Origin: Gordionus sp. m RMFG-2023
Taxonomy: Eukaryota > Nematomorpha > Gordioida > Chordodea > Parachordodidae
Assembly (NCBI RefSeq): GCF_954871325.1
Contig: NC_088777.1
Coordinates: forward strand, 1,736,001 to 1,800,000
Direction: 5' to 3'
Length of the DNA: 64,000 nucleotides
A model generated the notes under the pieces. That model saw only the letters and a program-made list of their open reading frames with translations. It made no database searches and was not told where the DNA came from. Shown piece after piece: positions 25,101 to 36,537 of the stretch. Each line of letters begins with the position of its first letter. Position 1 is the stretch's first letter. The translations under genes were made by a program, and so were the position numbers.

Positions 25101-25790
25101 AAAATTTTTACTTTTACAAAAAATAAAATTTAAAAATTGATTATATTCTTAAGATTTTTTATAAGGCACCTTTATAGAGTATAGTTTTAGGTATCCAATC
25201 ATATATTATTTTTATATTATCTATAAAAAAAACAGGAGATATAGCCAATTTTGTAAAATTTGATTCGACTAACCCCAGTCTCCCCTATGCCCTACTTCTC
25301 CACATCTATTACATTTAATAGGTTGCATGTTAAGCGTTATATACATTTCTGAACACAATTTCTACTTATATGTCCCAATTCTCAGCTAGCATAGCATTTC
25401 ACACCTTGCATATTCATCTTTTGTCGATTAAATCTGTCTCGAAAAAATTCTCTCCTTCCCCAATTTTCTTTTCCATTCCTCTGAAAGCTCATTATTGGAA
25501 TAATATTACTTTTTAAAATGATCGTACTTTCCTATCATTCATACGATCTTCTCTTCTGAAATCCTTTTAGTAACATTTCCCCAAAATTTTCTCCATGACC
25601 ATCAGAGATTCTTTTAACGCATCTCATTACTTGTTCATCTTTAATAACCATTTCTCCTTTATCGATAATACTTTTTCCATCATTTCCCACCCTAATAACT
25701 TAACACTTTTTATCATATACAAACACAAAATGGCCACCAGTCACTTCAATTTTTGCCACTTCAAATTTGATTTTAGCATTACGATCGGCA
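22170..25790 (-). mobile_element. Ty3/gypsy LTR retrotransposon fossil 2, split by TIR element B
   Basis: On the - strand, gag with CCHC-type zinc-knuckle regions occupies about 25760-25290 and 24353-24040. The parts on each side of 24356-25285 are separated by element B. Reverse transcriptase to RNase H follows at about 23870-23040, then the zinc-binding head and core of integrase at about 22810-22180. No LTR pair is visible. It differs from fossil 1 in its gag and is a separate lineage. There are many breaks (more than ten by eye). It predates element B. Confidence 0.82.
24354..25287. mobile_element. TIR element B, 930 bp, TA target duplication, inside a Ty3 gag
   Basis: The body is 24356-25285 between TA dinucleotides. 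The left end is GGGGAGACTGGGGTTAG and the right end, reversed, is GGGGAGACTGGGGTTAGTCG: perfect over 17 bases. Subterminal words recur inside ('gctagtggggtttgctaaacc' near 24717, 'accccgctattggggcttg' near 25077). No frame of note, so it is non-autonomous. It is close in sequence to the outer parts of element C and shares ends with element A. Confidence 0.9.
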
Positions 25791-25799
25791 GTCTATAGT

Positions 25800-27835
25800 A
25801 TTAATGTCATTGCACCACACTTACCAATCTATGTAACTTCATATAAAATAAATTGCCTTAACATTAAATCAGTTCTTCGTGCTATGACTTCTGAAGGCTC
25901 CTTATCTCCCAAAAACGAGTCCACCCTAGAAGCTTTGTTTTCCAAAAACACCCTATATATGACTCAAAAATTTGTCTATTCAAACCAAAACAATCATATT
26001 GCTCCTGAAATTAACATTGACTAGACCATTAAAGCCGTTAAGACTCCTTTGGAGGGCTTGATGGCATTCATGCTACTTCATACAAGATATTATGAACCCC
26101 AACGTTACATGTAAAGATCTTTTACAGAACCTTACCAGGTTATTAAATATAATTCTCAATGGGCCTTTCCAGCACTCATCATTTCTATTCTCATTGGTGC
26201 CCGTATAATAGCTCTTTAAAAAAGGACGGAGGTATTCGACCAATCGTAGTAGAGTATTTCTTCCGAAGAGCCGTTTCTAAAATTATTGCTTTACGAATCA
26301 AGGAATCTCTTTCGTCATTTCTGTCGCCACTCCAACTAGGCTTGGCTCTCTTGGAGGAGCAGAAATTTTTGCTAATCTTTCCCTTGTAACTATCGCAAAT
26401 AGAATTCCTGATGACGTTGTTTCAAAACTTGATTTCAATAATGACTTCAATACAATAAAAGGGCCAACATTTTGTTCCTTTGCTTAGCAAAATATCTTAA
26501 ATACTCATCATATATACTCCATAGTTATTCTAGCTATATATTTTAAAAATACAATAAAAATATAATCAAATCTTAAGAGGGGATTTAACAGGGAGACCCC
26601 TTTTGCCCTGCTCTATTTTGCATTGGGATCCACAAAATAATACAGGAAATTCAATCCAATCTTTTCCTTAAATTCTTGGTATCTCGATGATGGCATTGTT
26701 GCGGGCACCCATCATCGAGGATCTATCATACATGACTATCACTCAATCTCCTCAAATGTGAGATTTGCTTCCTAAATCGTACATTCATTCCTTTAGGCAC
26801 CACATACCACGCACGTCATTAGCAGAGGTGAGATGATACATCTTGGATCACCGATAGGGGGGGGATCCCTTAACAATTTGTTTAAATTGAACATATTTAA
26901 TCCCTGCTAATCCTTTTTTAATTCAAAAACTATTTTAATATACCCAAATCCTCTATTCACTGAGAAGTGATTTGCTAGTTTCTCAAGAAATCCAAATCAA
27001 GGGCCTCCTCCAAAATATATTGAACATAAAATTTTCGGATTCATCCTGGTTTCAGACCACCCTCCTCGGCAAGTCAGGTGCTATTGGCATCAGATCCTCG
27101 CTACAATTTTCTTTTTCAGCCTTTATTTTATCTCCTCTAGCTGCTCAAATTATCTTCAATAATGTTTCTACTCCTATAGATCCTGATCTATCCCAGACCC
27201 ATATAATGGGAAAGCAAGTGCTTGTTCACCCTCTGTCATCCTACCTTCAGCATTCAAATAGACTGGAATTGATCGCCCTCTGTCGATTACCTCATTTCGA
27301 ACAGGCCCTTTGAGGAAAACCAATAACATAAAATGCAAACTCAGGTTAGGAATGGTTGGAAGCTATCTCCAGTTCCAATCTTGGCCTCTTGACTGGCGAA
27401 CAGCTACGTACTGTAATGCTGTAGTACCTATCATTTGCATCGATTGTGGCCAAGTCCATCGAATCGAAAGCCAACCATCCCTTGCACTGCAAGTTCTCCC
27501 GCAGACGACACAACCCCGCTTCCCCTCAAAAATCCATGAACAACATTCTCCTAGCTGCACTAAAAAAAAATTAATATCACATCCACCCTCAAACCAGTCA
27601 GTGGGCCTTTCAAATAAAAATGTCAATCGCCCCGATTGTGTATCCCTCAAAATGAATTTCGTTCTCGAACCCGTCCAAAATGAACTTCGTTCACAAACGC
27701 GTTCAATTCACTGGACTAATGGTCTCCCTCTGACTTAGAACTATACTTCTGGGAGTTTTGCAGCAAAGCCCAACCTCCCATTTTCTGTCATCGAAAAAGC
27801 TGAAATCCTTTTAAAAAAAAGATATATTCGTTCTC
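25800..27835 (+). mobile_element. LINE with restriction-like endonuclease, degenerate copy 2
   Basis: On the + strand, 25850-26025 encodes a segment upstream of RT (RAMTSEGSLSPKNESTLEALF). At 26215-26345 are KKDGGIRPIVVEYFFRRAV and SPLQLG (RT). Near 26682-26720 is WYLDDGIVAG, the catalytic box. At 26972-27313 is a thumb-like region with SGAIGIRSS. At 27380-27420 is LLTGEQLRTVMLLYL, equivalent to the QLRVTIGIRLG block of copy 1, leading into a degraded endonuclease. Several frame changes and stops and a missing QQGDP segment show it is dead. The left edge abuts Ty3 fossil 2. Confidence 0.82.
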
Positions 27836-27839
27836 ACTA

Positions 27840-29190
27840 ACAGAGTGTTCATAATGTTCGGTTTATAATTTTTAATATTTTCTTATTTTTTTTTTTATTT
27901 TTTTAATATAATTTTTAATTTAATATTTTTCGTATTTGCATTTAATTTTTTTTTTTGTTTTTTTATGATTAATTATTTTCTTTCTTTTCTTGTTTTTAAA
28001 AAAATTTTATTTTTTACAAATTAAGAATTTTTTTTTATTATATTTTATTATTTTTTTTTTCAAAATTATAAATCTCTTTGTTTTCAATTATGCCCTGATA
28101 AGTGCACATATTATATATACTTTCCTGTCGGTCTACCTAAATCTATCTTAAGAATAATAACACGTAATATAGATTACAATAGAAATGAAATTTTTATTAG
28201 GTATATTATATTATAACATATTTATATATAAACTCGATTATCAATCGAAAAATTGTCATTGTCCGCCAAAATAAATGACTAATTTAAATGGAAAATTAAT
28301 TATTAAAACTTAAATTAAATATATAAAATTGACAAAATTTAATAAAGGAAGAATAGAGAGAGAGTCTTTATAATACAGGTGTAATTATTAATATAAGTAA
28401 TAATAAATAATCTCATCTTCATTCTTTAAAAAATTAATTAATTATCTATTTAAATAACATGGACAAATTGCCTTTTATTTTTTTATACCCCCCTTTCTTC
28501 TTTAAAAATAACAAAATATTTATTTTTTTTAAATATATATATATATATATACCGGATATGGATTATAATATAAAAATAATTTAAAAAAATAATATTATTT
28601 TATTAATATTTTTTATATTTTAAAAGACACCTTAAAGGTATAAAAACTTTTCTTTTGAATTACACCACCCCCCACTTCTCCCCTTAAAAAACCCTACAAA
28701 TTTTTTTTAAAAATTATATTATAATAAATAAAATATAACAATAGTATTAAAAAGAAAAATTTTACTATTAATTTCTTGTTAGACATGCCGGCTACTGAAT
28801 ATATTATATAAATGAGTCAAAAATATTTGGTGTATTTTTTTTAATACTTATTTACCATGAATTCTCCAAGTAACAAAACATAAAAAATGGGGTTTTTTTT
28901 TTATAATGTTATAATTATTTATTTATTATTACATTTTTTTAGACATTTTGGCTACTATATAATTTTATAAATACTTTTAAATTTTATATTTTATATATAT
29001 TTAAATAAAAATTAGTTCACTTCTCTTTTTTTTGATTTTTTTTAAAATTATAATTAGTTTTTTTATTTTTATAATAATCCCAAAAAATCAAAAAAGAAAA
29101 GTTTTTTTTTTATTGCGATTTTTAAATTTATTTAATGTTCCTATTTTTAATTATAAATTTAAAGTTATTTTAGACTTGAAAATAAAAATA
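27840..29190. other. AT-rich stretch with long A and T runs, no gene seen
   Basis: Dense poly(T) and poly(A) runs and AT dinucleotide stretches (for example near 28535-28553). No frame, RNA gene or terminal repeats recognised. Confidence 0.5.
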
Positions 29191-29194
29191 TAAT

Positions 29195-29470
29195 ATAAGT
29201 TATAAGACTTTTTAAAGTTAAAAAAAACAGAATAAGAGAAATATTGTTTTTAATTGGTGAATTTAGCTATTTAAGATTTTTAAAAGTTAAAAAAAAACAA
29301 AATAAGAGAAATATTGTTTTTAATTGGCGAATTTAGCTATTAATATTAAGACTTTTTTAAAAGTTAAAAAAACAAAATAAGAGAAATATTGTTTTTTATT
29401 AGCTATTTTAGCTATTTAAGACTTTTTTAAAAGTTAAAAAAAACAAAATAAGTTAAATATTGTTTTTTTC
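29195..29470. repeat. Minisatellite, about four units of roughly 70 bp
   Basis: The unit reads 'gacttttttaaaagttaaaaaa', 'caaaataagagaaatattg', 'tttttaattggtgaatttagctattta', with four copies starting near 29207, 29274, 29350 and 29420. The copies differ mainly in A/T run length and in the variable 'ttaattgg' segment. Confidence 0.8.
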
Positions 29471-30141
29471 TTGGTAAATTTAGGAGCATAATATTGTATA
29501 CATATTTTTTAACGTATAATATTATACAGTTGTAGAATCAATCGAAACGATTTTGTTTGTTTTGACACTGTTTAGATTCTAACGCCGATTTTAAAAGATT
29601 CAAATCTAGACGGGCGCTTTGAAACCTCGACAAAATTTGAAATTAATTTTTTTTTTAACCCCAAAATTGTGTATTTTTAATGGATTTATTTATTTTATTT
29701 TTTTTTTTCTTTCGAGAATAAACCATTTAAAAGCTGCTTTTAATTACTCTCTCAGAAGCGTTTATTAACTTACCCAATTTTGTTGAAATATCGTAATAAC
29801 TTCTTTTTTTCAACGGTCCAAATATAAAAATGAAAATCTTTGGATCTATTATTAAAAATAAAAGGGCCTGCCCTGGATCCTAGAAATATTCTGGAATCGG
29901 AAAGAAAAAAAAAATTGGTATTACGCTGGGACGTTTTGGGCCTTGATTTCAATAATATTATTTTTGTCTACCAAATTGGATCATAAAAATGCTCCAAAAA
30001 CATTAGAAAAACAAAATAATTAAAAATTCAGTTGAGGTCAAACTCCAGCCCATATGAGTATCGTTTTTTATATAATCTGGTTCTAATTCAAAATTTTTAT
30101 TTTAGAAATATCGAGGCTAAAGCATGGGTGGCTTGAATTTG

Positions 30142-30190
30142 GTTCCTTCCTTCCTTCCTTCCTTCCTTCCTTCCTTCCTTCCTTCCTTCC
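30142..30190. repeat. (TTCC)n microsatellite
   Basis: About twelve uninterrupted TTCC units, next to the LINE remnant at 30200-30570. Confidence 0.9.
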
Positions 30191-30199
30191 AAGAAAGAC

Positions 30200-30570
30200 A
30201 CAAAGGATGAAATGAAGAAAAGGTGGGTTAAAAGTTAGCAAGGAAAAAACAGAGTTTGGTTATAGGTTGTAGATGAAACAGACAGCATGGGCAACAGTAG
30301 TAAGAATGTGGAAACGGGCCTGGTAAATATTTGGGTCGGGTCTTTTGGGGATTTCTTAATAAAAGGGTCAGCTAAGAGTACTGTCGTCGAGGTACCAAAC
30401 ATTCAATATAAAGGCACTATTTAGGGAGAGAGGATCTCTTTGCTAGATACCCTTGTTTAGAAAGAATGGCTGAATTGTTAAATTTAAAAAGATAGATTGG
30501 TTGTAATAATGTCAATTCCCAAAAAGAAAGTATAAAAGCTAAATTCCTGTTGTGCCCAGGTTTTACCATT
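30200..30570 (-). mobile_element. LINE remnant, reverse transcriptase core, copy 3
   Basis: On the - strand near 30405-30370 the sequence reads NVWYLDDSTL, the same catalytic box as the LINEs at 13.3 kb (LNLWHLDDGTL) and 26.7 kb (WYLDDGIVAG). Just upstream, a degraded DNA stretch ('gtatctagcaaagagatcctctc', 30455-30430) corresponds to the QQGDPLG coding block with the intervening segment deleted. Stops occur on both sides. The restriction-like endonuclease is not visible. Confidence 0.65.
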
Positions 30571-30599
30571 CTCGAACTTCTAATAAGTAATCTTTACAA

Positions 30600-31900
30600 A
30601 AATAACTAAAGTTAAAATATGAACAAAAGGCTTATTTTTAATTCGTTTTTTGCATTTTGCAAATTACGCTAGCACTAAAATTATAATATAAATTTAATTT
30701 TATCCTTACAAAAAAAAATATTCTAAATTTGATTATCAAAATTTAATTTCTCAATTAATAGAAAATTTTTAATTTGTCAAATTATTTTAAAATATTATAT
30801 AATTTTTTTTTGTGTGTGTTTTAGATGAGATGCGCACAACTATTAACATCCATATTAAGACAAAATTCAAATATTCACCTGTGATTTAAAAAAAAATTAA
30901 GATTTAAGTCTTTTATACCAAGCACGCTCTACGGCTCAAGCCCCCCCTCGGCCTCCTCTATTATTTTATCAATCAACTATAAGAAGCTATTAAAAAGAGT
31001 CAACTAGCTAAGAAACCCAGTAATCACTAAAAAAATTTTTATAAAGGTTTTATATAAATATAAATATAATTTTAGACGCATAAAAATAATGTTATCAGTG
31101 TCAAAAAAAAAAATATTATAAATTTTCGTTTTTTTTTTGAATTTATTTTTTGAATTATTGTATTAAATTTATGGAAAAACTTTTGTAGCTTTTTCTTTTG
31201 TGAAATCCCTAATTGTATGCTACATCACGTAATTTTCTAGCAAAAAAAAAAAAATTATTATATTTTAAAACGAAACAAAAAATTAGTTAAGTTTAACACC
31301 TTTCAACCATTTTATAAACACAAAAAATTTCAAACACGACAAAAAAATTAAAAAAAACTATTAACTTACCTCTGTTTTATATTTGTTTTTTTTAAAATAT
31401 ATATAATAATATAGATGTGTTACGAATTTTATTATTATCATTTAAAGAAATAAAAAAAAATTTTTTTGGACTGATTTTCTTAATTAATTGATAGTAATTC
31501 ACATATAATTTATATTTTTTTTTCGGAAAATAACAAATAATCTAATGGCATAGTCCACCCCTCATATACCCCTGAAATTTATGTATATTAATTACAGAAA
31601 TATATATTGATAATTATGACATGTGTATCATGAATCTTTCAACCCACGGTATGAACAAAAATAAATTAACCATGTTTTATACCTGCGTTTCTGTAATAAT
31701 TACGCTTAGATCTTAGACTTGACTACCATTTATTTTTAATTATTATATTAAGAAAAGTATAGCCAAAATTTTATATAATCATAATATTATATATTATAAT
31801 ATTATTCTATTTACATTATAATACCCAATATTTTCTATTATGTTAATTTAGTGTGTTATAAATTTTTTTTAAAAATAAGCGATGAGAAAGATTATTACTT
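30600..31900. other. AT-rich stretch, no gene seen
   Basis: No feature recognised apart from a Ser/Leu-rich short open frame near 30920-31010 that has no family resemblance. Confidence 0.45.
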
Positions 31901-31901
31901 C

Positions 31902-32057
31902 CATCCTTCCTTCCTCTTATCCTTCCTTCCTTCCTTCCTATTATCCTTCCTTCCTTCCTTCCTTCCTTCCTTCCTTCCTTCCTTCCTTCCTTCCTTCCTT
32001 CCTTCCTTCCTTCCTTCCTTCCTTCCTTCCTTCCTTCCTTCCTTCCTTCCTTTCTTC
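31902..32057. repeat. (CTTC)n microsatellite, about 155 bp
   Basis: CCTT/CTTC units, interrupted at the left by 'cttat' and 'ctatt' and then uninterrupted to about 32051. The Pro-Ser-Phe-Leu and Lys-Glu-Gly-Arg reading frames over it are translations of the array and not genes. Confidence 0.95.
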
Positions 32058-34334
32058 CGGCTTGGCATATATTCCCTTACCATAATTTGTTTCTGAAGTT
32101 ATGGATAGTTTGCTTTTTTCCAATCTTTTAATGGTTTTATATAGAATATTATTATAATAATATTTAAGAAAAATATTTTTTAAAAAGTAAATTTAAATAT
32201 ATATATTTTTTTTAACTTAAATATATACATACCATTTATTAATAATAAAATCTAAAGTCATCATCTTTGTTATCTACATATCATATTATAAAATAAAAAA
32301 TTAAATCTATATTGTATAAATTCATAAGTTAATCACTAATATATCTAAAAGTTTATAAAAACTTTTCTTTTTATATAAAAAATCGTTTTTTTTAAAGCTA
32401 ATTGATATCCTAAAAGTTAAAAAAAAAAGGAAGAAAGTTAAATTGATAGAACGTGCTAAGAACAACTAAAAAAGTATTATCTTTAAATCACAATATAGAA
32501 TTAATAGTTATAATACTATAAAGTATAATATTGTATATATCTTAATGATGATATCGATATCCTTTCTTTAATGATGTATTTTATTGTAATGCCAAAGTTT
32601 TCTTCCCAAAACCGAAAATTTTGTTTAAATATATATATATATAATGCCGATTAATTAAAATCAATCTTTTTAACTTTTTTTTTGTTAAATTTAAAAAGCC
32701 TTCTACACAATCTAACCATTAAAAGTAATTTTTGAAAATAAAATTTAATTATTTTTATATTGAAAGGTATATATATATATATATATTTCAAAATGGACAA
32801 TGAAATTTAAAGTATCTTATTTCGTATATTGTCACATAATTTAATGACTTTTTTGTATGTGAAAATTTTTTTTATTGGTCTATAAGTCAAAATATTAATT
32901 ATACAAAAAATTAATTAAACTTTGATAAATTATAAAGCATTGTTGAATTTATCTAAATATCATAATAATAATAATTATAGGGTAAACTGGGGTTAGATAA
33001 ACCCCGGGGCTTGGCAAACCATTTAATCTTATTTTTAAAAATAATTTGAGTTAGAAGGTTTAGCTTTTATTAGTATATGGCATCTGTAGATAAAAACATC
33101 TTTTGAAATAACCAATTTATACATTTGGGTAAGAGATGGAGTTTTTATGGGTTGTTTGCTTAATATATTCACTAAGAAAATTTGATTTCAATTAGCTGAT
33201 CTTGAGGGTTAATATCACTTTCTAATCCATTCTAATCTGCGAAAAAATATTTAATTTGACAGCATTGTTCCTTTAGCTCTCTTTCAGGTGTATTTATCAA
33301 TTCTAGTATATTAAATACGAATCCAATGTTCTTTAAAGAGCTTTAACTGCTGGAAACGTTCCTCCAACGAATATCTCGCTTGATCTAGTAATGCAATAAA
33401 AGATAACATCACATATTCTTTTTGAGGATCATGTATAGGCGTGTCATCTCCTTCGTAAGAAAATTGTTTTTGAACTTTACGTCTTACGAATGTTATTGTA
33501 GGAAAACACTGCTCTTATAATCTCATTTCCGATTCCTATGCAAGCTCTTTGACTGAATCAAGGGAGTTCTGAAGGCCGTTTTCCTTAAAGCGATCTGAAA
33601 AAAATCTTGTCTACTTTCTATAAGTATTCAGAATTGTCACTTTGCATGACCTTACTTACTAAATTCACCTGGGTTAATATATCAAACTGGATGACAAGAG
33701 TTACCAAAAATGGAAATTGTTTTATTTCTTTAACCAATGAAATGGCTTCTGTAAATATTACTAACCTGATTTCAAATGGCCTTTACACTGCCATCTCTTT
33801 TCGGGTAACGGGTTTAACGTAAAATTATTGATATGATCTTTCAAACATATAAAAAAAGAGTATATATTGAATGGACAACGCTAAAAATATGATTTTTCGA
33901 GCTAGTGATAATCGTGCCATGTAGCCAAGTGGCAGATTTAAAGCTGTATGGCAATCACAAGGCATGAAAAAAAACGCTCTCCGATTAATTTATAATATCC
34001 AAACCCTTTAATAGCATCTTCTCGTGTTTGATTTTTTAGATAATGATAAAAAAAAAAAACGTTTCCAACAAGGCCTGACTGGCCAGTACTGGAATCGATT
34101 TTTTTTATAAAGCCATCAAATCGCTCATTTATTTTAACGGAGTTGTTGTTAAAGTTCTATGTATCTTATAACTTAAAGTTAATCATTTCGGGTAGCTTAT
34201 GCCTGGTGTAGTTCTAATATCGCTGAAAAATATATCGCGTCTTTAAATAGCATCAACAATTATTTTTTTTTCTAACATTCGATTTCCAAGGTAATGATTT
34301 ATTTTGACTTCGATTTCCAAGCTATGATTCTTTA

Positions 34335-34336
34335 AA

Positions 34337-34407
<71 letters not shown>

Positions 34408-34408
34408 T
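34335..34408. repeat. (CTTT)n microsatellite
   Basis: About eighteen uninterrupted CTTT units inside the nested hAT region. Confidence 0.95.
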
Positions 34409-34540
34409 ATCTGCTCACAATATGACTTCCTGAAGGAAGGAAATGTCTAGCTTTCTGTCTGTCCTGCTTCCCTTCTGCCTTGTCTTTATGTGCAAGAATA
34501 GAATCATGAAGGAAGAGAAATGTCAGAGTAGACTGACCAG

Positions 34541-34592
34541 AGAAGAGACGAGAAGAGAAGAGAAGAGAAGAGAAGAGAAGAGAAGAGAAGAA
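34541..34592. repeat. (AGAAG)n pentanucleotide array
   Basis: About ten AGAAG units following 'gactgaccagagaagagacg'. The same pentamer forms the arrays at 9255 (as TCTTC) and 62250. Confidence 0.9.
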
Positions 34593-36345
34593 ATTCTTAA
34601 TTCGACGAATGTGGTGGCATAATATTGTATCCAATTTTAATATAAAAAAAAAAAATCAAATTTCATTTTAATTTTTTTTTTCCCGTTATAATAAAGTATA
34701 TTATATTTCCTATAGCTAAAAACGATTGAGTAAAATTATAAAATTTGACGGCCCCTAAAATTTTCTAATTTAGCAGGCTCGGAAGCGGCTGGCCAGCGGG
34801 CCCACCTCCGTCTCTACAGCACTGCATCTATTAGCCGGCTAGATTTGCAATTTTTAAAATCGCCATCCTAAAATATTGTCTGAACCCCTATACAGCACTA
34901 CTGTTAAATCAACAAGGAACCACTGACAAACTAACAAGTAAATTTCAATGACATTATATCTATCCTATTTTTTTTAAAAAAAAATAAAATCACAATAATT
35001 TTAGGTGATTTTTTATATCCAATATAAATCAAATTCTTTAAGCATTATAATAAAATAAATCGATTTTTTTTAATTTTAAATCTGAAAAATGGTGATGGTA
35101 AAGTAAATTAAAATATAATTTTTTGTATAATTTGAAAGTTATCAATATAATCCAACATTTTATTTGGATCAAATTTCATAAGCCCCTATAAAAGAGATAT
35201 CAAGAAACTGGCTCAACTTATTATTGCAAGTCAAAATAATTAAAAGATAGTATTCACAGCGGAACATAAGGAACTATAGCATTATTATCTAATCCAAGAT
35301 GACCTAAATATTATATGGACATTTTGAATTAAAAAGGCATAAATTTATTCTTCTTCATTATTTTGATATATCAGATAAAAATATTAACACTCATATGGCA
35401 GTTAATATGCAAAAAAAAATATTTTAAAATCTTGTAAGGTTGGAATTTAATTTATGATTTATAGGAATTCATAAATCTCTCCTTTAAAATCCTTATTTAT
35501 TTTTTTTTATATGTCCAAAAATCTTTATTAAATATAACGAAATTAAGTTTCAATTATTATATACATAATTTCAATTTAAAAGTTATTATGGATATTCTGA
35601 ACAATAAAATTATTCTTTATAAGTATATCATTATTAAAATAAAAAATTGAATTTTAATTCATTATAACCTATATAAAAAAAAACTGATGAATGGTTTAGG
35701 AAAGCTCCTTGAAGTGGTTTTGCCTAACCCCGCTACTGGAACTTTTTGGGGAAAATTTTCAAAATATGATTATATATTATATCATAAAAAATATTTATAA
35801 GCCACCTTTATAGAGTATAGTTATATAAGGTATCGATTTATGTATCGTTATTTATATTAATATCTAAATAAACACACGATTATAGTCCATTTCGCAAAAA
35901 AAAGTCAGTTTGACTAGCCCCCAGTCTCCCCTATATAGCCTATAAACAAATTAAAGATATAATATGTAGTATTGGGATTCGTTTCCGCCACGATTTTAAC
36001 CGGAAATGTATTCTAGCCAGGAAATTAGAAATTCATTCGTCAAGATTTTCAGGAAACAGGAAATAAAAAACAACCATTTTTTTTTTAAAGTATAGGACAG
36101 TTGTAAATAACTGATTAAAATCTTAATCTCGTAATAATGGGGTTGAGTTCGCGTTTAATTTTTGTTATAAAAATAACATAATAATATATAAATAAATCAT
36201 TAATTATAATCATAATAACACGAATAGTTTATAATCTCATTATATTTAATTATGGATGTTTTCTAGTTTCTTTTTAACATTATAATGATCCCCCCCCCCC
36301 ATGTATCTAGGCCACACTCCTATTGGATAATTGATTTTGTTTAGC

Positions 36346-36537
36346 ATGGCGTATAAACGTATAATTAAGCCGTATATTATTGGCGTTAGCCTTGTATATT
36401 TTACCGGTAATATGCGTATTCATAAGGGTCTTCGCGTCAAAAATAATTATTTGATATTAGAAAAAAAAGGAGTTCCCAATAACTCTGATAACTTAAGAGA
36501 AGAGAAAGTATTTTTTTTAATGTATAAAAACCAATAA
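36346..36537 (+). CDS. Unassigned small open reading frame with coding-like codons
   Basis: ATG at 36346 opens 63 codons to TAA. The first 30 residues, MAYKRIIKPYIIGVSLVYFT then GNMRIHKGLRV, use CG-containing codons (CGT, GCG, CGC, CCG) that are rare in the surrounding AT-rich DNA, and IIKPYIIGVSLVYF could be a short membrane segment. The tail (NNYLILEKKGVPNNSDNL) also looks like protein. It could be a complete small protein or an exon: a TTTAG acceptor lies just before the ATG and a GTATTT donor is possible near 36509. I recognise no family. Confidence 0.4.
   Translation: MAYKRIIKPYIIGVSLVYFTGNMRIHKGLRVKNNYLILEKKGVPNNSDNLREEKVFFLMYKNQ

Larger units (their letters stand above)
33130..34824 (-). 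mobile_element. hAT DNA transposon nested in element C, degenerate
   Basis: On the - strand, 33500-33280 encodes VRRKVQKQFSYEGDDTP, then FIALLDQARYSLEERFQQL. This is the middle of a hAT transposase of the ZMYM/DUF4371-like kind (family pattern RRK..F.YE..DE and LLD.A..SLEERF.QL). At 33760-33640 are EAISLVKEIK and FDILTQVNLVSKVMQS, also typical. Reading-frame changes and stops make it inactive. The right end near 34824 is CACTG (CAGTG on the other strand) with GGCCCGC/GGGGCCGTC words, matching the end of the hAT copy at 5.4 kb. The left end was not located. Microsatellites at 34335 and 34541 lie within it. Confidence 0.75.
32978..35933. mobile_element. TIR element C with a nested hAT insertion
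   Basis: The body is 32980-35931 between TA dinucleotides. The left end GGGTAAACTGGGGTTAG and the reversed right end GGGGAGACTGGGGGCTAG match elements A and B with a few differences. The outer 130 bases on the left and about 540 on the right (35390-35931) are collinear with element B: 'ggcttggcaaaccatttaatctta', 'ccttgaagtggttttgcctaaccccgct'. The middle holds hAT code and two microsatellites, so its 2.95 kb is a 0.9-1 kb element plus an insertion. Confidence 0.82.

Noticed and set aside
27363-27650. - strand frame of 95 codons opposite LINE copy 2
   Set aside because: Shadow of the + strand endonuclease region.
29862-30023. + strand open frame with a membrane-like tail (GTFWALISIILFLSTKLDHK)
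   Set aside because: No good acceptor, no upstream partner, and an alternative frame over the same bases looks equally plausible.
31851-32123. Pro-Ser-Phe-Leu and Lys-Glu-Gly-Arg frames
   Set aside because: Translations of the CTTC array.
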